Origin: Acidobacteriota bacterium
GTDB taxonomy: Bacteria; Acidobacteriota; Terriglobia; Acidiferrales; UBA7541
DNA length: 64,000 nucleotides
Direction of reading: 5' to 3'
Assembly (NCBI GenBank): GCA_003224085.1
Contig: QHYK01000086.1
Location: forward strand, 1-64,000
Below are positions 8,381 to 18,601 of the stretch, piece by piece (position 1 is the stretch's first letter; the number at the start of each line of letters is the position of its first letter). The translations under genes and the position numbers were made by a program. The notes under the pieces were generated by a model. The model had not been told where the DNA came from, ran no database searches, and saw only the letters and a list, made by a program, of their open reading frames with translations.

Positions 8381-9388
8381 TCAGGGGAAGTCGTGGGAAG
8401 AGGAGATCCAGGCCAGCTCCCCGGAGAGGATTTTGCCGGAGGGGTCGGTGTCGATGAGGGCTTGGACGCGCAAGCCGGAGTCGCGGGAATAAGGGAAAGC
8501 GCGGAGGATAACGTGGAAGCCGGTCGAAGTTTGCTCGACGGTGGCTTTGGGGAAGCGCGCGAGTTGGAGGAACCGGCTGGCGACGGAGGAATTGCGGGCG
8601 GCGTCGAGAGCGGGAGTGGGTTCAGGCTTGTAGGTTGTGACGGCGGAGCCGGGGTCGAAGTCGGCGCCTGGGCCAACGGGGACTTCGACATCATGCAGGG
8701 CGCGCTCGGTTTCGACGATGCCGTGCCAGCGAAAAGGGGAGTTGGATTCGGCGAACGCCGCGACCTTGTGAGCCAATTCGCCGCGGTAAGTGCGGGATTC
8801 GAGAGCGGCGATAGCGTCACCGTGGAAAACGACGCGGACACCGAGATAGAGGATTAGAGCCACAGATGCGAGAGTCGCGCCGAGACGGCCGCGCGGGCCT
8901 TTGCGGCGGGCGCCGATTTCCTCGGTGACGAGACCGCTAAGGAGCGGGAGAAGGATGCCTGCGAGAAGAATTCCGAGGACCCAGAGGTCGAGCGAGGGGA
9001 GCCAATCCAGAGCAAAGCGGTGAGATGAGAAAGGCCAGAGGAGCTCAACGCCGGTGGTTTGGCAAAGATCCAGGATGGGGTGAAGGAGCGCTACGGCAAG
9101 GGCCGCAGCAAAAATCGTGGCGCGCGAGATTTGGCGTTCGGGATTCTTGGGCTTGAGGAAAAAAAATAGAACGGTGACGAGGAGACTGAACACGAGAGCG
9201 GCGAGCAGTGAGTGAAAGTAAGTGCGATGGAAAGAGAGATACGCGGAGGGACCGAAATAGGTGCTGCAGAGGTCCACATCAGCAGTTGTTCCGGCAAGGA
9301 CGACAGCGATGGTGGCCGAGCGAGAAAGGCGGGGGAAGGCGGCGCGTTGAAGAGTAAAAGAGGCCAGGGCGTGGGTGAGCGGATCCAT
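8381..9388 (-). CDS. YdjM-like membrane-bound metal-dependent hydrolase (PF04307 type)
   Basis: A 335-residue inner-membrane protein. The N-terminus MDPLTHALASF, then AGTTADVDLCSTYFGP and FHRTYFHSLLAAL, carries the His/Asp motifs typical of the YdjM/LexA-regulated membrane hydrolase family. Hydrophobic segments occur at about 25-40, 60-80, 92-112, 128-160 and 175-195. The C-terminal 130 residues are soluble and probably periplasmic. Substrate unknown. Lies upstream of the MBL nuclease on the same strand, with its 5' side facing a cluster of palindromic repeats. Confidence 0.82.
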   Translation of the reverse strand: MDPLTHALASFTLQRAAFPRLSRSATIAVVLAGTTADVDLCSTYFGPSAYLSFHRTYFHSLLAALVFSLLVTVLFFFLKPKNPERQISRATIFAAALAVALLHPILDLCQTTGVELLWPFSSHRFALDWLPSLDLWVLGILLAGILLPLLSGLVTEEIGARRKGPRGRLGATLASVALILYLGVRVVFHGDAIAALESRTYRGELAHKVAAFAESNSPFRWHGIVETERALHDVEVPVGPGADFDPGSAVTTYKPEPTPALDAARNSSVASRFLQLARFPKATVEQTSTGFHVILRAFPYSRDSGLRVQALIDTDPSGKILSGELAWISSSHDFP

Positions 9389-9428
9389 AGCCGAGAAGTT
9401 ATCTCAGAACGCTGCATCGAGTCGCAAG

Positions 9429-9558
9429 TAAAAGCGGCGGCAAGCCGCCGCACTCCAAACGGACGGCCTCAGAAGGCCGTCCCTACACAGCCACAGACGC
9501 CGGTAAGATGCCGGCGCTGCAGAATGGGGCGCAGCCGTCCTGCGCCCCTACAAGAGGC
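9429..9558. repeat. Cluster of four short GC-rich palindromes
   Basis: Four hairpin-forming units follow each other between two minus-strand genes: GCGGCGGCAAGCCGCCGC; GGACGGCCTCAGAAGGCCGTCC; CGCCGGTAAGATGCCGGCG; and GGGGCGCAGCCGTCCTGCGCCCC followed by TAC. Related units recur singly at 4684, 10754, 41901 and 56172. They look like REP-type interspersed palindromes. No gene is seen in the gap. Confidence 0.75.
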
Positions 9559-9644
9559 TAGATTTCGCGGCCTCCAGTGCGGGGCGGGCGAGGGAAACGC
9601 CGGCCCCACATGTTGAAAAAAGTTCGCGGTCAGTAAGCTGCAGC

Positions 9645-10484
9645 CTAGGCCGCGGCGGGCTTGGCCCGTTGGAAGAAAGCGAGCAGCTCCGCGTTAATCA
9701 CGTCTTTGTGGGTGGAGCACATGCCGTGAGGCGCGCCGGGAATGACTTTCAGCGTGGCGCCGTTGACGAGCTTGGCGGACAATAGCGCGGAGTCGGCGAT
9801 GGGGACGATTTGGTCGTCGTCGCCGTGAAGAATGAGCGTGGGCACGTCCATTTTCTTGAGGTCTTCGGTGAAATCGGTTTCGGAGAACGCTTTGATGCAG
9901 TCGTAGACCGCTTTGTGACCAGCCATCATGCCCTGAAACCAGAAGGAATCCCGCAAACCTTGAGAGACGTTGGAGTTTGGCCGATTGGCGCCGTAGAAGG
10001 GAATCGTGAGGTCTTTGAAAAACTGCGAGCGGTCGCTGAGAACGCTTTTGCGAATTTTGTCAAAGACTTCCATGGGCAAGCCGCCTGGATTCGAAGGAGT
10101 CTTGAGCATGATTGGCGGAACGGCACCAATCAGCACGGCTTTGGCGACGCGCTTCGAACCGTGGCGGCCGATGTAGCGGGCGACTTCGCCGCCGCCGGTG
10201 GAGTGGCCGACGTGGATGGCGTTCTTGAGGTCGAGGGCTTCGGTGAGCGCGGCGAGGTCGTCGGCGTAGGTGTCCATGTCGTTGCCATTCCAGGGCTGGC
10301 TTGAACGGCCATGGCCGCGGCGGTCGTGAGCGATGCAACGATAGCCGCGGTCGGCCAGGAAAATCATTTGATCTTCCCAAGCGTCGGCGCTGAGCGGCCA
10401 ACCGTGGCTGAAGACAACGGGCTGGCCCGAGCCCCAGTCCTTGTAATAAATCTGCGCGCCATCCTTGATGTTGAGTGTGGCCAT
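9645..10484 (-). CDS. Alpha/beta hydrolase, non-heme chloroperoxidase/esterase type
   Basis: Cytosolic alpha/beta-hydrolase of 279 residues, similar in pattern to cofactor-free haloperoxidases and arylesterases. The frame extends further upstream, but the ATG at 10484 has a strong AGGAG 7-9 bases before it and starts the family N-terminus MATLNIKDG. Visible residues: oxyanion HGWP near 28-30, nucleophile Ser95 in GHSTGGGE, acid Asp in [10 protein letters not shown] and His in [10 protein letters not shown]. The natural substrate is not inferable. Single gene between repeats and a lipid kinase. Confidence 0.9.
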   Translation of the reverse strand: MATLNIKDGAQIYYKDWGSGQPVVFSHGWPLSADAWEDQMIFLADRGYRCIAHDRRGHGRSSQPWNGNDMDTYADDLAALTEALDLKNAIHVGHSTGGGEVARYIGRHGSKRVAKAVLIGAVPPIMLKTPSNPGGLPMEVFDKIRKSVLSDRSQFFKDLTIPFYGANRPNSNVSQGLRDSFWFQGMMAGHKAVYDCIKAFSETDFTEDLKKMDVPTLILHGDDDQIVPIADSALLSAKLVNGATLKVIPGAPHGMCSTHKDVINAELLAFFQRAKPAAA

Positions 10485-10798
10485 GAGAAGTCTCCTTTGA
10501 GCAGGAATATGTTCGAGTAGTACAACAAAGATCCGAAGGCGATGAACCCGGAAGTCATCAGGCACCTCCCCTGAAACGAATCGGTTGGATGTGCGAGAGG
10601 AGACGAAGTATACACCGGGGCGTATGAAAGGAAAAGTCGGCGAAGGCGAAGAAGAAGAGTTAGCAGCAGGAGTGCCTCACTCCAGCAAAGGCGCCCCCCT
10701 CAGAAGGCGGCCGCTAGAAACTAAGACGCGATAGTGTTTGCTAACTGTGGGGTGCACCATGCTGCGCCCCTACGAGAAAAAAGTTCGCAGAGAAGAAT
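10485..10798. other. Intergenic gap containing a dispersed palindrome copy
   Basis: A 314-base gap between two minus-strand genes. It holds the leader of the hydrolase gene and, at 10754-10773, a 20-base unit (GCACCATGCTGCGCCCCTAC) that is the exact reverse complement of 41901-41920. A GGCGCCCCCCTCAGAAGGCGGCC segment near 10690 resembles the repeats at 9460. No reading frame in the gap looks real. Confidence 0.7.
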
Positions 10799-11737
10799 TC
10801 ATGCAGGCTTGCGAGGGACGAGGAGCTTGAGGGCATGGGGGATGATGCGGAACTCGACGGGGAGGCGCGCGAGCGGCTCGCCGTCAATTTGCGCGTGGAC
10901 GGGATTCGAATCGAGCGGTTCGCAGAGGACAGAGTCGGATTTGAAAAATTCGAGGCCAGGCGTGCCGCGGAGTTTATTGAGCCAGAGCAAAGGCAAATAG
11001 CTGAGATAACGGAGGCCGCTGCGCGTGGCGAGAGTCAGGATTTCGAAGCGGTCTTCGAAAAGATCGGCTTCGGTGGTGATTTTGAACGGGCCGCCGTAAT
11101 TTTGCGTGCGGCCGACGATGACGAGAGAGGCGTCGATTCTGAGATCGCCGCTGACGACGCGGAAATGCGGGAATTTGTAGCGGAAAACCTCGCGAAGGCC
11201 TCCCCACCAATAGGCAAGAATGCCCACGCGTGACTTGAGGCCGAGGCTGACCGAGTAGACGATCATGCCGTCGGGGCCGGCGCCGGCGACGCTGAGAAAA
11301 TACTTTTTCTTTTCGGGTTGCTCGAGAGGAGTGGCAAGGCCGAGGGCGATCTCTTTCACTTCGCCGTGGACAAGCTTTTGTGCAGCTTTGGGAATGTTCC
11401 ATGGCAGACCCAGTTCTTTGGCGAGAATGTTGGCGGTGCCGCCGGGAAGAAGGGCCAGCGGGACGCGATGGCCGTTGTGGTGAGCCGCCAGGCCGTTGAC
11501 GATTTCATTGAGTGTGCCATCGCCGCCGCAGGCGATGACGAGGCCGCGGTTTTCGGCGGCGGCGCGCGCGGCGATTTCGGTGGCGTGGCCGGGGCCGGTG
11601 GTCTCGGCGAGGTCGGCGTCGATGCCGCGCGTGGCAAAAATGTGGCGCGCTTGATCGAGCAAACGCCGGCGGCCGCTGCCGCCATTGCCGGCGTTGGGAT
11701 TGTGGATCATCAGGGCGTTTTGCCGGTCAGCGGTCAT
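10799..11737 (-). CDS. Diacylglycerol/lipid kinase family protein (YegS/DagK catalytic type)
   Basis: A 312-residue soluble lipid kinase of the DAGK catalytic family, which phosphorylates diacylglycerol or a related lipid. N-terminal IHNPNAGNGGSGRR (11-24) is the family start. The nucleotide-binding motif GGDGT is at 71-75, followed by LNEIVNGL and LALLPGGTANILAKELGLP, all diagnostic. The C-terminal beta-sandwich contains the conserved region QIDGEPLARLPVEFRIIPHALKLLVP. Likely cytosolic and membrane-associated. Divergent from ligA. Confidence 0.92.
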   Translation of the reverse strand: MTADRQNALMIHNPNAGNGGSGRRRLLDQARHIFATRGIDADLAETTGPGHATEIAARAAAENRGLVIACGGDGTLNEIVNGLAAHHNGHRVPLALLPGGTANILAKELGLPWNIPKAAQKLVHGEVKEIALGLATPLEQPEKKKYFLSVAGAGPDGMIVYSVSLGLKSRVGILAYWWGGLREVFRYKFPHFRVVSGDLRIDASLVIVGRTQNYGGPFKITTEADLFEDRFEILTLATRSGLRYLSYLPLLWLNKLRGTPGLEFFKSDSVLCEPLDSNPVHAQIDGEPLARLPVEFRIIPHALKLLVPRKPA

Positions 11738-11892
11738 CTGGTTCTCCGTAGGGCCGTCCCTTCATTCTATATAATGTAGGTCAAATTTATACGGTGTTTC
11801 CCCAAACTTTGTGACGTAATGAAAGTAAGGATGTAAAAAAGATGTAATGAAAAGAACGTCGGGCTGATGGATTGCGAGGATGCCGGTGGCTC

Positions 11893-14004
<2,112 letters not shown>

Positions 14005-14169
14005 GGGAATTTAGCGGCGGTAGTTCCGCCCGCTTTCCCGGCGAAAAAGTTTCAAAGAAAGCTGACACTAGTCCTGGAGAAGGCCTCTTGGCTTCAAGCA
14101 CACGCATCTGGCGAGATGGTAAGACTGGTCATTGCTGTCGACAATGCAAGAAAGCAGGCTGAGACGCGC

Positions 14170-14175
14170 TATAAT
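14170..14175 (+). promoter_or_regulatory. rnpB promoter -10 box
   Basis: TATAAT ends 5 bases before the first base of the P1 helix of RNase P RNA. No convincing -35 hexamer is seen at the right spacing. Confidence 0.6.
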
Positions 14176-14180
14176 GAAAG

Positions 14181-14952
14181 TGGCGGGTGAGCCGGGCGAT
14201 CGCTGGTTTGCCTTAGGTACTGCGGCCGGAGGGTAAACCCTTCGGCTCCTTGCGGCACCTCAGGGCAAGCGGGAGGAAAGTCCGGACACCGTCCTGAGAC
14301 ACGTTGACCGCTCTGCGCTCACTACGAGGTTGCGAGCAGACGAGCACCGAAGTGCCGGGCTAAACCCCGGCGCTTCGCAAGCCAATCTAGCTTGATGGAC
14401 ACGGCTGGTGGGCGGAGAGCGGTCAACGGAACTCTCGATATGGCAACGCGCCTGATAACGTCAGGGGGCTGGCCACGCAGGCTCTGCCGAAAGGCAGAGT
14501 TGCACGCTTCGACGTGCAGCGTTCCGGTTAGACCGGAACGTAGGTGCGGCTAAGCTACGGAAAGTGCCACAGAGAAGAGACCGCCGGCGGAGCGCAGCAC
14601 GGTGGCAGTCGCGCAGGGAAACCTGAGCGACGCCAGAATGCGTGCAACGTTAGGCAAGGGTGAAAAGGTGGGGTAAGAGCCCACCGCTCCGGTGGTGACA
14701 TCGGAGGCACGGAAAACCCCGCGTGGTGCAAGGCCAAATAGGAGGGGAGAGCCGGCCCGGCTCGCTGAGCGCGTTTTCGAAAGAAAGCGCGCTTCGTTCG
14801 CGGCGGCGCAAGCCGCTGCGAATGGAGAACCCTCGGGTAGGCTGCTGGAGTCACGGTGCGAACCGTGACCTAGAGGAATGATCGCCGCGGTGAACAATTC
14901 GCAAAATCAATTGTTTACTCGACAGAATCCGGCTTATATGGCTCGCCCGCCA
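14181..14952 (+). ncRNA. rnpB: RNase P RNA, unusually long
   Basis: Catalytic RNA that trims tRNA 5' leaders. The five conserved regions are present in order: GGAGGAAAGTCCGGAC (about 14271), GCCACAGAGAAGAGACCGCC (14567), the AAGGGTGAAAAGGTG and GGTAAGAGCCCACC block (14656), GGCCAAATAGG (14732) and ACAGAATCCGGCTTAT (14922). The first 13 bases pair with the last 13 (TGGCGGGTGAGCC with GGCTCGCCCGCCA, one G-U) to form P1, which sets the ends. The 772-nt length is well above the usual 350-450 nt. Extra sequence lies between the first two conserved regions and in the distal helices. Reading frames within it are accidental. Confidence 0.95.
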
Positions 14953-15024
14953 ACTATTCTGTTTGCCGTAACTTAGGAGGCATCCTTTAGCTTTATGGGT
15001 CTCTCGCGAAAATCCTATCCTGGT

Positions 15025-15707
15025 GCGAATGCCTTTGAAATCAGCAACATTCAAGTAGATGAAATTGAGGCCGTGCTTAACGGGCCATAGGAAAGTAACA
15101 ATGTTACATTACCGCGAAAGCCTTCCGCGATAGCGGCCTTGAAAGATACGACCTCAAAGCGAAAGTTGACAATTCCGTTGCAAATGACATGCGAAACCTT
15201 ACCAAAGAGCAATTCAAGTCTAAGCAGCAGCCCATGCTTCTCGAACTCTTGGCTGACCTTTTTAAGCTGGAGGTTCATCGCGAAACCCGCGAGCTTCCTG
15301 TTTGCGAGCTTGTTGTCGCGGGCAACGGAGCAAACCTCCAGCAAGCAACGGTTGGCGAATTACCGCAGATGCGTTTCGGGAAAGGCCTGATAGCAGGCCA
15401 ATCGGAGCCCATTGGTCTGGCACAGAATGGTCGGCCTTCCCTGGTGCGGATGCTGTCGCTAGAGCTCCAGCGTCCCGTCTTGGATAAGACTGGGCTCAAA
15501 GGTATCTATGACTTCTCGCTGGAGTGGACCCCTGATGATCGTCTAGGTGTGGAACACGGACCTTCTCTCTTTGTGGCAATTCAGGAGCAGCTGGGACTTA
15601 AACTGCTCCCATCAAATGAGCAAACGGCGCCAGTTCAAGTGCTTGTTGTGGATCATGCGGAGCGAGTAACGAGCAACGAGAAGGTGAACGCGGTACACCT
15701 GAATTGA
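15025..15707 (+). pseudogene. Decayed TIGR03435/DUF3738 family gene
   Basis: The last 185 or so codons match the conserved half of the acidobacterial TIGR03435 family: GLERYDLKAKVDNSV (about 15140-15185), LLADLFKLEVHRETRELPV, PVLDKTGLKGIYDFSLEWTPD, GPSLFVAIQEQLGLKL and PVQVLVVDHAER. Upstream of a TAA this frame is closed. The usual N-terminal opening (here AFEISNIQ, at about 15031) is found in another frame and is soon followed by TAG. The gene has therefore lost its start, part of its middle and its frame. Function of the family is unknown; members are usually secreted. It lies directly after rnpB. Confidence 0.75.
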
Positions 15708-15785
15708 ATTGGGCTCACAGCGATTGGATTGGATATCGGGCTTGTTTCGGCGCCCGCTATTTTCAATAATTTGCAGAGCCCAAGG

Positions 15786-16139
15786 TCACGGTCGGCTGCT
15801 TATGCGCAGTCGTCCGGGCTCCACTACGGTAAATGCATCTCCCAGCCGCGAACCTAACTTGGACACCGCCTGAATTACGGTCGCGGACTTGGCACGGCGC
15901 GCTCGGCTGGGAAACCTTACCAGGATTACGCCGGCTGATGAACGACCGCGTGCGTAAATCAATTCGCCGAAATCGCGGTCTTCCGTGATGAGCACACGCT
16001 TCTCTTTTAAAGCACGTTCCAACACTTGGTCATCGGTCGCGCCCTTCGCGATTTCTGCGATGGCAACCACGTCGTGACCGGCTTCGCGCAACGCCTGGAT
16101 TACGGGCCTGGCACAGCTTTCGTCGGCCACGAAGTTCAT
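15786..16139 (-). CDS. DUF5615 PIN-like protein, probable toxin
   Basis: A 117-residue PIN-like/Mut7-C-like protein. The N-terminus MNFVADESCARPVIQALREAGHDV carries the first acidic residues, and ITEDRDFGELIY carries the D-x-D-F motif of this family. These proteins are predicted RNases and typically pair with a DUF433 partner. It starts 3 bases after the upstream DUF433 stop, so the two form one operon. The toxin role is inferred from family and arrangement. Confidence 0.85.
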   Translation of the reverse strand: MNFVADESCARPVIQALREAGHDVVAIAEIAKGATDDQVLERALKEKRVLITEDRDFGELIYARGRSSAGVILVRFPSRARRAKSATVIQAVSKLGSRLGDAFTVVEPGRLRISSRP

Positions 16140-16142
16140 GCG

Positions 16143-16391
16143 TTAGGATTTGCTCGCGAATGGCTCGTTTGGGAGCAGCACCACTTCCTCGTGTGCGACG
16201 CTCGCCGCGCCATAGGCTACCGCCGCCCGGATATCTTCCGTTGTGAGGTGCGGGTAATCTTCCAGCAGTTCGCCCTCGCTGGCGCCCTCGGCGAGTTTAC
16301 GTAGGATCAGCTCGACGGTGATTCGCGTCCCTCGAATCACTGGTTTCCCCATCATAATCGCTGGGTCAATGTCGATTCGCTCAGTGGTCAT
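16143..16391 (-). CDS. DUF433 protein, probable antitoxin
   Basis: An 82-residue DNA-binding type protein of the DUF433 family: RIDIDPAIMMGKPVIRGTRITVELIL, then LLEDYPHLTTEDIRAAVAYGA, a winged or homeodomain-like helix set. An alternative TTG lies two codons upstream, but the ATG at 16391 has AGAGG 7 bases before it. It comes first in the pair and probably represses its own promoter, as antitoxins often do; no operator was identified. Confidence 0.85.
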   Translation of the reverse strand: MTTERIDIDPAIMMGKPVIRGTRITVELILRKLAEGASEGELLEDYPHLTTEDIRAAVAYGAASVAHEEVVLLPNEPFASKS

Positions 16392-16862
16392 TGGCAATCC
16401 TCTTCACAAATCATATCGCCATTGCGAAAACTGTGCCATAACTGTGACACAAAACCTGTTTTTGCTGCCAAGACTGATTTTATGACAGGTTTCATTTATT
16501 GATTCACGTAACTTATTGAAAGTAAAGAGTTGCTCGAAGATTCCAGCTTACCGGCTCGCCCGCCACTACTTCACTAACTCCGGGGAAAAAAAAACCGCTA
16601 GAATCACGCCACAATCGGTAGCAAACGGCACACGTGAACGACCGCGCCGCGAAGGCGATTCGCGTTTCTTTTCGAGGCGACCGTTTCGCTCGATTGTTTC
16701 TTGGGCCCGCTTGAGGCGGAGGGGAACGGAAGGCCTGCTCACCGCCGGGCTAAAGGCGAATCGTTGACCCATGCGGCACAATCGCCCGCAGAGATTGGTT
16801 TGCCCCGAAGAAGAAGCAACGCGATGGGCTGATGAAGTGCCTGGACGCGCTCAAGCATTGGA
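16392..16862. other. AT-richer gap with no confident gene
   Basis: A 471-base region upstream of the DUF433/DUF5615 pair. Its first 140 bases are visibly richer in A and T than the surroundings and must hold the operon promoter. It also contains the rnpB-end repeat at 16533. A short open frame ending with TAA at 16904 encodes a Trp/Lys-rich tail (FAFWKWYGWK); I could not assign it. Confidence 0.5.
16533..16568 (+). repeat. Imperfect second copy of the rnpB 3' end
   Basis: CTCGAAGATTCCAGCTTA followed by CCGGCTCGCCCGCCACTA aligns with the rnpB end at 14918-14956 (CTCGACAGAATCCGGCTTAT, ATGGCTCGCCCGCCAACTA). Twelve bases GGCTCGCCCGCC are identical, and the flanks match with a few changes and gaps. 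Same orientation as rnpB. It may be an old attachment-site duplication. Confidence 0.6.
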
Positions 16863-17375
16863 CTACCTATTTCTTTGCGTTCTGGAAATGGTACGGATGG
16901 AAATAAGCCTTCCGAGAAAGCCTAGGAATCCAAATCGATTCGCACGGTAAGAAGTTCCGTGCCGAAGAAGCGCACGGCGGCGGCGTTCGAAGCTGCTGCC
17001 GGAAAGCTGACGAGAGAGCCAGCGCTGACGCTCGCGGGGATCGTCACCCAGCAACAGATGCGCGGCGCCGGTGTGCCAGCGGAGGCGAAATCCATTGCGG
17101 AGCTTGACGCGGACGCGCGGATTTTTAGCAATATTGCGAACGTAGCCGGCATCCATGCCATGCTCAGCGACGAGCCAGAATTGCTGGCCAACACGTCCGT
17201 TACCCACCGCGGTGCGGCGAGGCTTGCCGGTCGCGCGGCCGATGGTTTCCAGGAGCGCGCAACCAGGCGGAACAATTCCCAAGGCAAACGAAAGCTTGAT
17301 GGGCGGGTTGAGAACAAACTTCTGCATCAAAGGAACGATTTGGCGCTTCATCGCTGCCGCGAAGCACTGCGCCAA
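16863..17375 (-). CDS. Deazaflavin (F420)-dependent nitroreductase family protein, frame-shifted at its C-terminus
   Basis: Resembles the DUF385/DDN family (F420-dependent or related flavin-binding oxidoreductases). Family features: GCALLETIGRATGKPRRTAVGNG (about 38-60), FWLVAEHGMDAGYVRNIAKNPRVRVKL (66-92) and HLLLGDDPRERQRWL. After LSGSSFE the frame gives an Arg-rich, non-family tail. The expected end VRFFGTELLTVRIDLDS is encoded in another frame and stops at 16922-16924. A single-base change near 16975-16990, a GCCGCCGCC tract, would restore it. Either a damaged gene or a sequence error. The intact version would span 16922-17375. Confidence 0.75.
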   Translation of the reverse strand: MAQCFAAAMKRQIVPLMQKFVLNPPIKLSFALGIVPPGCALLETIGRATGKPRRTAVGNGRVGQQFWLVAEHGMDAGYVRNIAKNPRVRVKLRNGFRLRWHTGAAHLLLGDDPRERQRWLSRQLSGSSFERRRRALLRHGTSYRANRFGFLGFLGRLISIRTISRTQRNR

Positions 17376-17518
17376 GCCTTATCGTGACGCAAATTCACGG
17401 ACGCAGCCGCGGCAAGCCCGATTCCCGGAAGGAAATTCGTGGTCGATTCGGGCCATACCTAGGATTTTACAAAAAGGCTGCGTCCCGGTAGTGTGATGTC
17501 GGTGTGAGGTAGCAGAAA

Positions 17519-18601
17519 ATGAAGACGATTAAAGGACCGGCAATTTTCTTGGCGCAATTTGCGGACGACAAACCTCCTTTCAACCGGCTAAGCGATATTG
17601 CCAAATGGGCGGCGGGGCTTGGCTACAAAGGGGTGCAAATTCCGACGTGGGACGCGCGGCTTTTCGATCTGAAGCGCGCGGCGGAAAATCGCAAGTATTG
17701 CGACGAGATTTTGAGCACCCTCGCGGCAAGCGGCGTTGCACTTACGGAGCTTTCTACGCACCTGCAAGGGCAACTGGTGGCGGTACATCCGGCATATGAC
17801 GCGGCATTTGACGGCTTCGCTCCGGAATCCGTTCGAGGAAATCCTCCCGCGCGGCAGGCATGGGCTGCCGAACAGCTTTTGTTTGCGGCGAAAGCTTCGG
17901 CGAATTTGGGAGTCAAGGCCCACGTGACATTTTCGGGCGCGCTGGCTTGGCCCTACATTTATCCATGGCCGCAGCGGCCGCCGGGATTGATCGAGACGGC
18001 GTTTGAGGAATTGGCGAAGCGCTGGAAGCCAATTTTGGATGCGTTTGATGCGGCGGGGGTTGACCTTTGCTTCGAATTGCACCCTGGCGAAGATCTTCAT
18101 GACGGCCTAACGTTCGACATGTTCCTCGATCGAGTCGGTGGACACAAACGATGCAATATTTTGTTTGATCCGAGCCATTTTGTGTTGCAGCAGCTTGATT
18201 ACCTCGCCTTTCTCGACATCTACCATTCCCGCGTCAAGATGTTCCACGTGAAAGATGCGGAGTTTCATCCAACCGGCCGCCAAGGCGTTTACGGCGGATA
18301 CCAGAGGTGGGTGGAGCGCGCGGGGCGGTTCCGGTCACTGGGCGACGGTCAGGTGGATTTTCGCGGCATTTTTTCGAAGCTGGCGCAATACGATTTCGAT
18401 GGCTGGGCGGTCCTCGAGTGGGAGTGCTGTATAAAAAGCAGCGACCAGGGAGCGCGGGAAGGCGCGCCCTTTATTGCGCGGCACATTATCGAGACGGCAG
18501 AGCGAGCGTTTGACGACTTCGCAAAATCTGGTGCCGACGAAGAAGCGAACCGCAGAATGCTGGGGCTGCCGGCTCGAAAGGAAGGGAAACATGCCGGGTG
18601 A
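17519..18601 (+). CDS. Sugar phosphate isomerase/epimerase (xylose isomerase-like TIM barrel)
   Basis: A 360-residue TIM-barrel enzyme of the AP-endonuclease-2/xylose-isomerase-like superfamily, which isomerises or epimerises sugars or keto-inositols with a divalent metal. Metal-site candidates: CFELHPGEDL (Glu about 185), NILFDPSHF (Asp about 218), KMFHVKDAEF (His about 242) and AVLEWECC (Glu about 301). No signal peptide. The downstream dehydrogenase starts inside its last codons, so the two are translationally coupled. With the myo-inositol oxygenase two genes further, a role in inositol or uronate breakdown is plausible. The substrate is inferred only from context. Confidence 0.85.
   Translation: MKTIKGPAIFLAQFADDKPPFNRLSDIAKWAAGLGYKGVQIPTWDARLFDLKRAAENRKYCDEILSTLAASGVALTELSTHLQGQLVAVHPAYDAAFDGFAPESVRGNPPARQAWAAEQLLFAAKASANLGVKAHVTFSGALAWPYIYPWPQRPPGLIETAFEELAKRWKPILDAFDAAGVDLCFELHPGEDLHDGLTFDMFLDRVGGHKRCNILFDPSHFVLQQLDYLAFLDIYHSRVKMFHVKDAEFHPTGRQGVYGGYQRWVERAGRFRSLGDGQVDFRGIFSKLAQYDFDGWAVLEWECCIKSSDQGAREGAPFIARHIIETAERAFDDFAKSGADEEANRRMLGLPARKEGKHAG

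Noticed and set aside
9429-9558. CRISPR array
   Set aside because: The units are different palindromes without equal repeats and spacers; no cas gene is in the window.
14550-14897. 115-codon minus-strand frame inside rnpB
   Set aside because: The region is the conserved core of RNase P RNA; frames there are a well-known annotation artefact.
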